Source: Plasmodium malariae (taxonomy: Eukaryota; Apicomplexa; Aconoidasida; Haemosporida; Plasmodiidae). Taken from it: a DNA stretch of 64,000 nucleotides. Below are positions 53,807 through 64,000 of this stretch, one piece after another. The stretch lies in contig NC_041776.1 of assembly GCF_900090045.1 (NCBI RefSeq), positions 372,001 to 436,000 on the forward strand. Direction: 5' to 3'. The notes beneath the pieces are model-generated. The model did not search any database. It saw nothing but the letters and a program-made list of their open reading frames with translations, and was not told the origin of the DNA. The translations under genes and the position numbers were made by a program. Within the stretch, counting starts at the first letter, position 1. Each line of letters begins with the position of its first letter.

Positions 53807-55585
53807 TTATATATGTGTGTCGTGGTTCACATTCTCAATAGATCTTTCATATTTTCTAACATACAGAATACTTAAGGGTAAAAACATAATAATGAGTGCT
53901 ATAACAAGGAGCACAACTACGTTGGTTGGATCTATGCTTGTACCATCTTTGCTTATGATATGATCATAAAGCTTATCACAAAGTAAGGAAAAGAGTCCAC
54001 CACATAAACTAGCGATTCCCAATAATTTTCCAAAAATAGTAGATGGAAATGAATTTTGGATAAAACAATATATTTGGCTAGTATATATACTAGTAACACA
54101 CATATAAAGGAAGGCAGAAATAAGACCAGCTACTTTATGCTTAATTAATGCTGTAAGATGCATAAGAGCTGAGCATGCATTCATAAGGATTATCATTATA
54201 GCTGCTCCATATTTATTTATGAATCTTCCAAAAATTATACAAGGAATACATGAAATTGGCATTAAAATGTTAATAATATTTATAATTGATCTATCATAAC
54301 TAAAATATGTATCTGTCACCATACCGTAGAAAACGGTCGATATATTAAATAAAATAAAATAAGTAATAATACAAATACTTGGATAGCTTACTAATATTTT
54401 AAAAAATAATAATATATTTTTTTTATGAAAATCATCTCCATCTTCCCCAATGCTCCTTGACGTATTTGTCATTTTATCGTTATTTATTGTATCATCACTA
54501 ATTGTGCTCTTTGTATGTTCAGACTTATTCCCTTCTTCATTTGTTAAGAATTTATTTTTATTATTTTTTTTTTTTTTTTTTTTTCCCACTTTTTCCGCCG
54601 ACTTGTCACTACCGTCGATGTTGCTACTTCCGATATTGCTCCTTCCAACGTTACTACTACCTATGTTACTACTACCTATGTTACTACTACCTATGTTACT
54701 ACTATTTATGTTACTACTATTTATGTTACTACTATTTATGTTACTCCGCTGAAGCTCCACATCGTCGTGCATGTACACTTTGCTCAACTTTTCCCCCCTT
54801 CCTCCTCCTCCTTCTTCCAACCCGTCTAGATACCTTATATTTTCTTCATTATTTTCAATATAATAATCCAGCCCCTTAAATGGTTTTACAGGAAGTAAAA
54901 AGATAGCTATAAGTAAACAAGGCAATAGAATAAGCAATATATAGCCATAGCATATGGTAGAAAAGGCTATATTAGGATAGTGGGTGCATATTAAATTTAA
55001 TGTAGCAGGAACAGCATAACTTAAAGAAGCTGCTGCTCCTACTACTGTTAATATAAATGTGGATGCATCTGGATATAAATTAGATATTGTTAGAATAGGT
55101 ATAAAAGCTGTGTCTGCGCCTAAACCCAGAAATATGAACCCTATCAATGTTGTATCTATAGTTGTACTATCAATAGATAAAAATAGCCAACATATAATAT
55201 TAAAAATCTGTCCTAACATTGCTGTAAATTTTGGACCTATATGGTCATATAAGAAACCACAGAAAACGGAGGTAGTAAAATGGATTGCTAGAGTAATAGG
55301 GTATAAATTATTTATTTTTTTATATTGTGGTGTTACCGTTATATCGTTATATTCTCCTAAATTTAAATGTTTATATTTACCTACATTTAACAGCAATTTT
55401 CTTATTGCACTCCAGTCAAAATATATACATGCAGATACGGCTGTGTATATTACTATAATAATTAACAAGTAAAATCTACTAATATTTAATGGGGTTTTCT
55501 GTCTTGCTCCTGGTAAGTTAGGGTCCGTTTTCAGCCATAAGCCTTTTATAAACCTTTTAACTTTACTACCTACTGATTCTTTCAT
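53807..55585 (-). CDS. NPT1: Apicomplexan amino acid transporter, NPT1/ApiAT8 type (major facilitator fold)
   Basis: The 592-aa product starts at ATG 55585-55583. It has about twelve TM segments in two bundles: the first starts near residue 38 ('LLIIIVIYTAVSACIYF'), with MFS motif A 'GFLYDHIGPK' (residues 110-119) after TM2 and further helices to about 231; the second begins at about 391 ('ILLFFKILVSYPSICII'). The long cytosolic loop (about 236-390) carries an SSNI(N/G) repeat (281-323), poly-Lys and acidic stretches. P. berghei NPT1 is known as a cationic amino acid (Lys/Arg) transporter needed for sexual development; the assignment here uses the fold plus gene position next to a paralogue, as in P. 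falciparum (PF3D7_0104800 beside PF3D7_0104700). Which of the two neighbours is NPT1 itself is inferred from gene order and length. Confidence 0.8.
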   Translation of the reverse strand: MKESVGSKVKRFIKGLWLKTDPNLPGARQKTPLNISRFYLLIIIVIYTAVSACIYFDWSAIRKLLLNVGKYKHLNLGEYNDITVTPQYKKINNLYPITLAIHFTTSVFCGFLYDHIGPKFTAMLGQIFNIICWLFLSIDSTTIDTTLIGFIFLGLGADTAFIPILTISNLYPDASTFILTVVGAAASLSYAVPATLNLICTHYPNIAFSTICYGYILLILLPCLLIAIFLLPVKPFKGLDYYIENNEENIRYLDGLEEGGGGRGEKLSKVYMHDDVELQRSNINSSNINSSNINSSNIGSSNIGSSNIGSSNVGRSNIGSSNIDGSDKSAEKVGKKKKKKNNKNKFLTNEEGNKSEHTKSTISDDTINNDKMTNTSRSIGEDGDDFHKKNILLFFKILVSYPSICIITYFILFNISTVFYGMVTDTYFSYDRSIINIINILMPISCIPCIIFGRFINKYGAAIMIILMNACSALMHLTALIKHKVAGLISAFLYMCVTSIYTSQIYCFIQNSFPSTIFGKLLGIASLCGGLFSLLCDKLYDHIISKDGTSIDPTNVVVLLVIALIIMFLPLSILYVRKYERSIENVNHDTHI

Positions 55586-56329
55586 TGTCTTTTTGTGGTT
55601 AGGGAAGAGTGGTGTGGTGCTATAGGTGCACAGGGAGGGGTAAAGCAGTGCGGATCAATAGTATACTACAGCAGCAAGTAGAGAAAAACTGGGGGGGGAA
55701 GCAGGTTTTTTTTATTTTTATACTTTCTTTATTTTTATACTTTCTTTATTTTTATACTTTCTTTATTTTTATACTTTCTTTATTTTTATACTTTCTTTAT
55801 TTTTATACGTTCTTTATTTTTATACTTTCTTTATTTTTATACGTTCTTTATTTTTATACGTTCTTTATTTTTATACGTTCTTTATTTTTATACGTTCTTT
55901 ATTTTTATACTTCTTTATTTTTATACTTCCTTTATTTTTATACTTCCTTTATTTTTATACTTCCTTTATTTTTATGCTTCCTTTATTTTTATGCTTCTTT
56001 TCTTTTATTTTTTTTTTAATCTTTCTTCTTTTTCTTGAACGATATGGACCTTTTTTTATGTTACATATGTTTAAGTGTACCCTTATATACGAAGAGCTAT
56101 TTTGCCTGTATATCAGTATGTGCTATATAGTATTCACTATGCAACATGCACTATCCAATATACATTACACAATATGTACTATGCAAATAAAATTTTGCGG
56201 TTATGGATGTACATACATATATGCATAACGCAGTCATATGCGTGTCCATAAAGATATATGAGTAAAATATTTGTACAACTGCCTATACAGTATATATATA
56301 TATATGTATATATATATGTATATATATAC

Positions 56330-56386
<57 letters not shown>

Positions 56387-57097
56387 TAAAATACTCGTGC
56401 AGCTAGCCTGTACAATATATATGAATAAAATACTCCTAAAGCTGCAGTCTACAGAACATCAAATAAAATACTCGTACGGGCATTTTAAACAACAAGGTCA
56501 TGTTCATTTTGAGCAAACAATGCTTCAGAAGTGAGATGATGATATATATTTTAATAAAAGCGCAAACAATGCTACAATACGAAAAAAAAAAATATATAAA
56601 ATAAAGCAAAATGAAGCAAAATATACAAAGTAAACAAAATGAAGAAAAATATACAAAGTAAACAAAATGAAGCAAAATAAAAATAAAGCAAAACAGAATA
56701 AAACGAAACATATAGAACAGGATAAAAAAAAAAAAAAAAAAAAAAAACAGAATATGGCAGAAAAAGCAGAATAAAATAGAACAAAAAAAAAAAAAAAAAA
56801 AAAAAACAGAACAAAGTAGATTAAAGCAGAATAAAACAAACAAATAAAATAAAACATAATAATATAAAAGATTAATTTAAATTTCTGGTTTCCTTTTTTT
56901 TTCTCAAAAAAATAATAAAAATTATTAGTGTAATGCTTTCAACAGTTAAGCAATTCTGAAGAGCAAACGTGTTATACATAAACATATGTATTTTGCTCTT
57001 GCCTTATGTAACGCAAATATATATGTATGGACATAATGATGCATAGACATATGTTCATACGTACGTATGTTTGTATGTATATATACATATATGTATG

Positions 57098-57150
<53 letters not shown>

Positions 57151-57973
57151 ACATATGCTTATATGCATATATATAAATTTATTTTTTTTGTTCATTTATG
57201 CGCAACGACAAACCTGCGCTTTTTCCTTTTTTTTCTCATACACGCGGTCTTCAGTTTGTGGTTTTCATGTAGTTTTTAAATTTTTCTTTTTCTCTTACAA
57301 GTTTTTTCCCCTTAAGAACTTAAAGAGACGCTATTTTTATTTTTTCTCCTTAACATTATTTTCATTTTTTTGCATATTTCTGATTTTTTTTTTTTTTTTT
57401 TTATATGCAAAAAAATATATTTTAATCTTGTCCTTGTATTTATATCATGTATACATTTAATTGCTTCGCTTTCTTTTTTTTTTTTTTTTTTTTTTTTTGA
57501 ATAGAAATGCAAAAGTTTGTATTCCATTTTTATTTTGCAAAATGGACATATATATATAGATATAGATATATACATATACATACGTTCGTGCTTATATTTA
57601 TACTTGTTTTTTTTGTGAAAGCTTCATAGTAAGATTTTATCCAGTAATAAGATATATACTCTGCATGGGAAGGTGCTACTGTTTTATTACTAGCTTTTTT
57701 AAAAAAAAAAGATAAATATTGTTTGTTCGTAAAAAAAAAAAAAAATTAAATAGTTTAAACGCACAATAAAAATGAAATAAAAACAAAATTAACGTAAAAA
57801 ATATTTCTTTTCCTTAAACTTTTTAACCTTTAAAAAAAATGAAAATCGCTATCTATTTACTTTTTTTTCCTTCTTTTTTTACCGTATTTATGCTGCGCTC
57901 TGAAAGTGATACCCTGCCCCCACCGGCAATCGATTAATCTGTCATCAAATGGGGGGAAAATATACTTAAAAAT

Positions 57974-58009
<36 letters not shown>

Positions 58010-58414
58010 GTACATATATATATGTATATGTAATTGAGCACATATGTGTATACCTTTTTAAGTATGTACAATATGTACACGTCTGTTGTTCGTATATTTT
58101 ATATATATACACAAAAAAATTGTTTCTTTGAGTATAACCATACTTTTTTTTTTTTTTTTTTTTTTACTACCTCTCTCCTTCTCCTATTCGAGCATGTTTT
58201 CTGTTCATGGATTTACAACCCAAAAAAGTGCAAAGTTTATATGCTTACGTGTTTATAGGTTTGTGCGTATGTGTATTTATTGTCAAATACGTAGCTTTAA
58301 AAGAACTACTTATATTAGACCTCGATAAGCGGTAAAGAATTGTTTGAATGGTCTTACAAATATACCCCCAATTAGATGATATATGATCAGCTCGGGTATT
58401 TCATACGTTGCAAG

Positions 58415-58452
<38 letters not shown>

Positions 58453-59113
58453 TATAGATAGATATAGATATAGATAGACATAGATAGAGATAGACATAGA
58501 TATGCATATATAGATATACACGCACTCGTGATATGCATGTTCATATTTTTAATCATAATTTTTTTACTACATCATCGTAACAAAAAATAATAAAAAAAAA
58601 AAAAATAATCTTATTGAACAATTTCTCACATTACATTCGTTTCTCGTTAACTTACAATCCGTAAAATGCGCCATGAAAAGTCATTGATGAAGCCCTTGTT
58701 TTTACTCCTTCCCCGCCTTACCATGTTAATACTTTTTTTTTTAACAGGATTTAAAGCCTCTACATTTCATTACAACTTTTAACTTCTTCTGATAAGAAAT
58801 TTCGACACACCATTTTGGTTCGTAGTTATTCCTCTCCTACACTTGTAGTTACCCTGAATACGAAAATAAAGTGCAACGTGCAGGCGGTTTATGCGCACAT
58901 TTTGTAGTTCCGGCATGAGAAATGGCATTGTAACGCCCATTTGTGGTGCATGTAAGCATATATGGTATATATGCATACACGTATTCTTGTATATATATAT
59001 ATAGACCCATACGCACATATACACATACACACGTGCGTGTATTTACCATTGTTTTACCCCCTTTTTACAGAAATGCGGTACATAGGTGTAAAAGTTTGGG
59101 GAGCGCATATTGG
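55586..59113. other. Intergenic region between the two transporter genes
   Basis: This is the promoter side of the NPT1 gene and the 3' side of its paralogue, 3.5 kb. It contains a 17-bp array (55710-56000), long (TA)n runs (56290-56382, 57100-57146, 57978-58025, 58421-58450), AGCAAAATGAA-type repeats (56590-56720), and several A or T runs of 15-25 bases. A small GC-richer pocket with CCCCCACCGGC lies at about 57895-57950. No gene is seen. Confidence 0.7.
55710..56000. repeat. 17-bp tandem array (TTTATTTTTATACTTTC)
   Basis: About seventeen copies with ACTTTC, ACGTTC, ACTTC or ACTTCC endings occur in blocks. The array starts about 125 bp upstream of the NPT1 start codon, so it sits in the promoter or 5' UTR. 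Confidence 0.9.
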
Positions 59114-61285
59114 TCAAACCCCCTCTCTTTTCCCATTCCTTTTGTATATGAGAAAAAGAAAGGGAAACGTGGATAACAAAAGAGCAATAACAATATAAGA
59201 AAAAGGAGTAGGATTACTATTATGATAATCAACAATGTAATAATTGTAAATGGGTATGTTTAATAAGGACAATAAGCCACTAATCATACTAGTCGTTCCT
59301 GCAATTTTACCGAAATGCTCTTTCGGGAATACTAATTGAATATAACAGTATAACTGTGTAGTATAACAGCCCGTAACAATAAGATAGCAAAAGGAGCTAA
59401 GATATGCACATATTTTATTTTTTATTATAGCAAATATATTCATGAACAAACAGCTAGTTAATAAAAAAAATATAGCATGAAATATATCAAATTTTTGTAT
59501 TAAAAAACCAAATAATATACAAGACAAAACAGATAACGGGCCAAATATCTTCAAAATATTCTGTATATCTTTATAATCCTTAAAAAACAATTTAGCACAT
59601 TCATTGTAATTAACTAATGATAAATTGTATATAGTAAAATAGTAACATATACTTAGATACTTTAGGGAAAAAAAAGTTTTTGTCATTTCTTTCCACCATT
59701 TTGTTAAGGGGCTCAGTAGTTCCACCGACGAGGCCTCTTCCCTCATATTTGTCCTTCTCTTCCCATTTGTCCTTCTCTTCCCATTTGTCCTTCTCTCCCC
59801 ATTTGTCCCTCTCTCCCCATTTGTCCCTTTCTCCCCATTTGTCCCTTTCTCCCCATATACCTCTTCCCCCATATTTGCTTCTCTCGCCCCTCTTTCCCCC
59901 CTCGTCTCCTCGTTGTGCCCTTCAAGCGTGAGAGTGATCCCTTTTTTTAACGTGCAACTATGCTGTAAATCGTTTCTACTTGATGAAGGAATATCCTCCC
60001 CTGTGTGCAATTTCTTCCTTTTTACCAGAGTTATATTATTGGGAGATGTACTACTTACACTGTTCGATGTGGTATGCCTAGGTGTCAAATTATGCTCAGA
60101 TAAGTAGAACCCTTTTTCAAATATCACTTCTTGTAAATCATTTATCATCTTTGGGTTAATATTTTTTTCATCCTGATATGGTACTAGTTTTTTTACATGA
60201 TCATCCATAATATTTGATCTCGCTTTTCCATTTGGCAAATTCAACTCATCATATAGACTGCTGTAACAGTCTAATACCTCATCCTTATCGCAGTCATTAC
60301 CTTTCTTTTGTCTTTCCATCACTCTGATACTAATTGAACGTTGCAAAGAGCTGCAGTAATGTATGTTTAAGTCGTCAACAACTAGGGGGGTTGGTTCTAT
60401 CTTTTGTGCGTTCCATGTTATGTGGGACATATGAGAGCTACTTGAATTTCTTTCTCTACCACTACTGTTAGTGCTCCGAGAAACTATGTACCCCTCTAAC
60501 TCCTGAAGCGTGTTATTATTCCTGTGCATTTCCACTACATCATTTGTTAAATTTGAATGCGTCCATGGAAGAAAAATGATTAGAAGGAAAGTAAAAGGAA
60601 CTAATATAACTAGACAGTATAAGAAACAAATTACTTGAAAAGAATTTGCATCATTTTCTTTGGAAAATAAATCTAAAAATATGGGTATACTAAAACTTAG
60701 AGAAGCACAACACCCTAATATGACAGTATATAACGTATGATTTTTAGGAAATAAATAAATTAAACTAAGAATAGGTATATATGCGGAATCACATGATAAG
60801 CCTAAAAATATAGAACCAAAAATTATAGTATTATATGTTTCCCCTCCTTTTTGTAGTCCTATCAAAATCCAAGATATTATATTAAACATATGACCAATTA
60901 AGGCTGTAATTTTAGGACCGAAATAATCAAAAAATGTACCAGCTATAGCAGACATAATAAAATTTGAACAAAGAATAATTGGGTAAAGAGCTTGTACCCT
61001 TTTATCCTGTTCTTTACATCTGTAAGAGTTCTCATCGTTACGCTGAACATTGCTATATATTCCTCTGTTTGAGCAATACTCTACATATATATTCCCATGA
61101 TAGAAAAAATCCGATAACGATATCCAATTGAAAAATATACCCACACATGTTGTTATATATAAGCAAAATAATATGAACAAGACATATTTTTTGGTAATCG
61201 AAAACTTGTATATGTCCACGCTTATTAGTAGCAAGTATTTTTTTAAAATATGTGTACGTTCCTTTCCATCTGTCGACATCACCAT
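59114..61285 (-). CDS. Apicomplexan amino acid transporter, NPT1 paralogue (ApiAT9-like)
   Basis: The 723-aa product starts at ATG 61285-61283 ('MVMSTDGKERTHILKK'); the frame continues upstream but only through a Tyr/Val/Cys/His repeat with no ATG before a GTG, so that part is taken as UTR. It shares the layout of its neighbour: TM1 'FILFCLYITTCVGIFF', an extracellular Cys-containing loop, motif A 'GTFFDYFGPK' (about 116-125), six N-terminal TMs to about 265, a long hydrophilic loop (about 270-500) and six C-terminal TMs ending 'LLLSTFPFLFLIYKR'. The loop holds an 18-bp-encoded GEKGTN/GERRTN hexapeptide repeat. It is the same strand and same family as the gene at 53807, consistent with an old tandem duplication. 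Substrate is unknown; other members move amino acids. Confidence 0.8.
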   Translation of the reverse strand: MVMSTDGKERTHILKKYLLLISVDIYKFSITKKYVLFILFCLYITTCVGIFFNWISLSDFFYHGNIYVEYCSNRGIYSNVQRNDENSYRCKEQDKRVQALYPIILCSNFIMSAIAGTFFDYFGPKITALIGHMFNIISWILIGLQKGGETYNTIIFGSIFLGLSCDSAYIPILSLIYLFPKNHTLYTVILGCCASLSFSIPIFLDLFSKENDANSFQVICFLYCLVILVPFTFLLIIFLPWTHSNLTNDVVEMHRNNNTLQELEGYIVSRSTNSSGRERNSSSSHMSHITWNAQKIEPTPLVVDDLNIHYCSSLQRSISIRVMERQKKGNDCDKDEVLDCYSSLYDELNLPNGKARSNIMDDHVKKLVPYQDEKNINPKMINDLQEVIFEKGFYLSEHNLTPRHTTSNSVSSTSPNNITLVKRKKLHTGEDIPSSSRNDLQHSCTLKKGITLTLEGHNEETRGERGAREANMGEEVYGEKGTNGEKGTNGERGTNGERRTNGKRRTNGKRRTNMREEASSVELLSPLTKWWKEMTKTFFSLKYLSICYYFTIYNLSLVNYNECAKLFFKDYKDIQNILKIFGPLSVLSCILFGFLIQKFDIFHAIFFLLTSCLFMNIFAIIKNKICAYLSSFCYLIVTGCYTTQLYCYIQLVFPKEHFGKIAGTTSMISGLLSLLNIPIYNYYIVDYHNSNPTPFSYIVIALLLSTFPFLFLIYKRNGKREGV
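59748..59870 (-). repeat. 18-bp coding array (GEKGTN / GERRTN / GKRRTN)
   Basis: About six to seven 18-bp units (CCCATTTGTCCTTCTCTT on the + strand) encode basic hexapeptides in the central loop of the transporter. Confidence 0.9.
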
Positions 61286-62044
61286 TTTACGCACAATGAT
61301 AAAAAGCTCAATACGTGTGGGAGTGCGGGTCTGTTTGTGTCTGTAATTATGAGTATCTTTTTCTTCACGTAGATTTAGTAATTTCTCAATTTTGTAACTT
61401 TGCAGTTCTGCAGTTTTGCAAAAGGTACGCTCGTGTGGTGACGCGGTCAGGTCGACGTGCACATAAAAAAAAAATCGTACATGTTTGTCCACGTTTGCAC
61501 ATATTTGCACATGTTTGTACATATTTGCACACGTTTGTACATATTTGCACACGTTTGTACATATTTGCACACGTTTGTACACATTTGTACATATTTTAAG
61601 CTGAACTATTCATAATTTTAAGAAATATTCATCTATTCTGCTCCTTCCGACTCGCGCAAGAAAAAGAGGGGAAAAAGAAAAAATAATAAAAAATAAAAAA
61701 GAAGACCTTTTCTGACTTGTGCAGGTAAAAAGCATCCATTCGTGCAGCTTTCTTTTTTTTTTTTTTTTTTTTTTTTTTTTCCCCTTTAAATAGGGACTGT
61801 AATAAAACTGTACAAATGTTACACATTTACATATGCATATATATATGCGTATATACGCATGTATGTATGTATACATTTAAGCCCATGAGCATATGAACGA
61901 CAAACAATTCCCATTCTTATGTACACAATAATGTTGGTCTCATTTACATTCTCAAAAAATGAAAAAAGGATCTCATTTGAACGTGCGCTTTTACATTAAC
62001 AATTAAGGGATATACACTAGAATAATCTAGCTCAAAAGTGGAAG

Positions 62045-62075
<31 letters not shown>

Positions 62076-62317
62076 GAGCCCCTCCACGGAATATACTAAT
62101 TATCCCATTGGAATATTTCTTTAAAAGGAATATTTTTCTCCCCTTTTAAATATTTTACAATTAGAAGGGACGAAATGGACAAAAAACTATTGAGAATGGT
62201 TCCCCCCGTTAAACCCAAATGTATGGTCACATGTGGATATATAATTCCCCACATGCACATATAGTTATATATACGCACGTTAATATTATATGTTCCTATT
62301 CAAAAAAAATGGTCTGT
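61286..62317. other. Intergenic region with upstream repeat
   Basis: This is the 5' side of the ApiAT9-like gene and the 3' side of the RAP-like gene. It includes a 20-bp repeat array (61480-61600), a T28 run (61752-61780) and an A run (62045-62073). A small repeat 'CAGTTTTGCA/CTTTGCAGTTCTGCA' near 61395-61425 is also seen. No gene is seen. Confidence 0.75.
61480..61600. repeat. 20-bp tandem array (ACATATTTGCACACGTTTGT)
   Basis: About six copies lie 200-310 bp upstream of the ApiAT9-like start codon. Confidence 0.9.
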
Positions 62318-64000
62318 TTACACAGCTATACGTCCGCCTTCGTATAACAAAAGCTCCAACTTCTTGAGAGACTTAGATTGAAAAAAAAAAAACCACGGTA
62401 ATGATACAAATTTGAGATTATATAATGTGTGAAGTACATTATTTCGAAAAACAGTTCTTCCATTTTTCAATAAGAACATATTATTATGCACAATTTCATA
62501 ATGATTAATATCGTTGGATATATTATAGTGATATATGCCATCAATTTCTAGCAGCAAATATGCCTTGTCCTTTCTGAAAACCAAAAAATCTGCTATTAAT
62601 CCATGTTTTAAAGTATGTTCAGATTTATATACCATTTTTTTCTTATTAAAATAATTTGAAATCTTATACTGAAAGCTGGATATATGTACATTTTTGAACA
62701 ACCCGATGGTATTCCTTTTGACTACCCTTTTTATTATGGTATATGGAATATAAAAAGTAATAGGTATATTTTTATAATTTATAATTTTTTTATTTTTTGA
62801 AAAAAAAGATTTGTTCTTTTTGTAATATAAATTTATACTTAACAATATTTGATATATCATATTATAATCACTGTCTTTCAGTATTATATTATTTCGAAAT
62901 ATTTTTTTTAATAATATACATATTTTCAAAAAGGTCATAAACGAGCTTTCGAGAAAAAAACTACTTAATACTAATGACCACACACATTTAATTATTTTTT
63001 TAAGTATATCATTATCCATATGTGTATAGCTTATATAGTTACCATAATGGTTACTATGAATATTATCTATAAAGGAAGATGCAAAATTATTCTGCTTTTC
63101 ATCTGATACATCTTCTCTATTCATAAAGTACTTCCCAAACTTGCATGATTGCATATCCTTTATCATAGTACGAGCAGTATATTGCTCCTTTATATCTTCT
63201 TTACTATTTTTATTGTGGTTTGAAAAAAGGTCCATATTTGTAACTCTGATATGATTTCCTTCCTCCATCCTTTTTATCTCATCAAATAGAATACGTAAAG
63301 TAAAATTAAAAAATGATTTATTTATAATATTAAAATGAAAACATATAAATGTAATGGAGCACATGTTGTTAATATTCACAGGTATGGATGTGCCCAACAT
63401 GTCCAGCAAATATACCATAAAACTTTTATGTATTATGTTATTTCTATAATGAAACAAAAAAATTTGAACTATAGTTTCAAGTTGTATTTGCTCTTTTCCT
63501 CTTAGCCTTAGTATATTCCAAAATTTTTTATAAAAAATTTTGTATTTTTCTATTGTTACGCTATTTATACTATTGACTTGAGAAAAAAAAAAATTAACTA
63601 AGCCTTGCATCGAATCAATCTCTTCCTCCCTGGAGAATATATTATCCGATAATTTGTGCAAGCAGTTGAACAGTTCATTTTTTGCTGTACGCAGTTCGGT
63701 CGAGCATTGCTCATCCGCCTCTGCCGCATTTGGGCCGTTCCCTGAGACATCTGCGCCATTTGTGACATTTGCGCCATTTGCGCCGTTTGTGACATTTGTG
63801 ACATTTGTGACATTTGCGCCATTTGTGACATTTGTGACATTTGCGCCATTTGTGACATTTGTGACATTCTCCCTTGCCTCGTATGCGCCTACCTTTGTCT
63901 GATGAGCATCATATTTGCAGAACAATATGCTGTCGTTTCCGCAATATTCCACATTTCCTAGTTGATACCTCCGAACAATGTAACAGTAGACGGAATAGAA
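62318..64000 (-). CDS. RAP-like domain protein, 5' end cut by the window
   Basis: The frame is open from the stop at 62318 to the window end at 64000 (561 codons before the stop), with no in-frame ATG in the N-terminal visible part before a GTG at 63952, so the gene continues outside. Two parts are visible: an Asn-Val-Thr repeat (63747-63870), then a helical, Asn/Ile/Phe-rich body, and at the C terminus a RAP-like domain: 'GLIADFLVFRKDKAYLLLEI' leading into 'DGIYHY', then 'NGRTVFRNNVL' and 'LKFVSLPWFFF'. This follows the RAP pattern of 'EidG..H', 'lkrr.L...g' and 'v..ip...W'. RAP proteins bind RNA, mostly in mitochondria. The conserved E-[IV]-D-G is kept here, unlike in the RAP protein at 46135, where the same place reads 'IDLDTI'. 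Confidence 0.75.
   Translation of the reverse strand, partial: FYSVYCYIVRRYQLGNVEYCGNDSILFCKYDAHQTKVGAYEARENVTNVTNGANVTNVTNGANVTNVTNVTNGANGANVTNGADVSGNGPNAAEADEQCSTELRTAKNELFNCLHKLSDNIFSREEEIDSMQGLVNFFFSQVNSINSVTIEKYKIFYKKFWNILRLRGKEQIQLETIVQIFLFHYRNNIIHKSFMVYLLDMLGTSIPVNINNMCSITFICFHFNIINKSFFNFTLRILFDEIKRMEEGNHIRVTNMDLFSNHNKNSKEDIKEQYTARTMIKDMQSCKFGKYFMNREDVSDEKQNNFASSFIDNIHSNHYGNYISYTHMDNDILKKIIKCVWSLVLSSFFLESSFMTFLKICILLKKIFRNNIILKDSDYNMIYQILLSINLYYKKNKSFFSKNKKIINYKNIPITFYIPYTIIKRVVKRNTIGLFKNVHISSFQYKISNYFNKKKMVYKSEHTLKHGLIADFLVFRKDKAYLLLEIDGIYHYNISNDINHYEIVHNNMFLLKNGRTVFRNNVLHTLYNLKFVSLPWFFFFQSKSLKKLELLLYEGGRIAV
63747..63870 (-). repeat. 9/12-bp coding array (NVTN / NGA)
   Basis: TTTGTGACA and TTTGCGCCA nonamers alternate, encoding N-V-T-N-G-A type repeats near the visible N-terminal part of the RAP-like protein. 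Confidence 0.85.

Noticed and set aside
61286..61582. N-terminal extension of the ApiAT9-like transporter
   Set aside because: The 99 extra codons begin at GTG and consist of a repeat (VQICTNVCKY) made by a 20-bp minisatellite, so I treat them as UTR.
1..64000. tRNA, rRNA or snRNA genes
   Set aside because: No cloverleaf A/B-box pattern, rRNA-like GC-rich block or known small RNA was recognised by eye; a tRNAscan or Infernal run would be decisive.

Overview
This window is nuclear chromosomal DNA from a malaria parasite (Plasmodium). The evidence is the very AT-rich composition, long A/T homopolymers and (TA)n runs, asparagine- and lysine-rich low-complexity inserts inside conserved proteins, short GT-AG introns, large intergenic spaces full of minisatellites, and recognisable Plasmodium genes (the NPT1/ApiAT transporter pair, C-CAP, RAP proteins, V-ATPase subunit C). 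From memory of gene order, the block is collinear, in reverse orientation, with the part of P. falciparum chromosome 1 between about PF3D7_0104600 and PF3D7_0106100. The long repeat-filled intergenic regions and moderate AT bias suggest a P. malariae- or P. ovale-like species, but the species cannot be fixed by eye.

Layout, left to right: V-ATPase subunit C (+, 2465-3616); a protein with two HARP-like segments and a C-terminal BRCT-like domain (+, 6190-8727); a DEDDy 3'-5' exonuclease (-, 9613-11196); an unrecognised two-exon conserved protein (+, 13571-16232); a giant 2989-aa asparagine-rich protein (-, 17733-26702); a 5.8-kb divergent intergenic region; a multi-exon CMTR2/FtsJ-like methyltransferase homologue with degenerate catalytic motifs (+, 32510-37333); a probable mitoribosomal mS45/Bot1-like protein (+, 38521-39597); a small signal-peptide plus single-TM protein (+, 40682-41663); a possible bL34-like short ORF (+, 42077-42343); C-CAP (+, 43564-44221); a RAP-domain protein (+, 46135-47838); a twin-CX9C protein (-, 48701-49153); the NPT1-type transporter (-, 53807-55585) and its neighbouring paralogue (-, 59114-61285); and a second RAP-like protein (-, 62318 to the window edge, 5' end missing).

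There are no operons; each gene should have its own promoter. One theme is that the right half (38-64 kb) is rich in genes with likely mitochondrial jobs: two RAP proteins, the CX9C protein, the mS45-like protein and perhaps bL34. The left half carries nucleic-acid enzymes (exonuclease, HARP/BRCT protein, cap-methyltransferase-like protein). The points most worth a second look are the HARP/BRCT architecture, the degenerate CMTR2 homologue with its 76-nt intron or homopolymer frameshift, the bL34-like ORF, and a 13-copy 22-bp array in which every unit contains a perfect 5-bp dyad.
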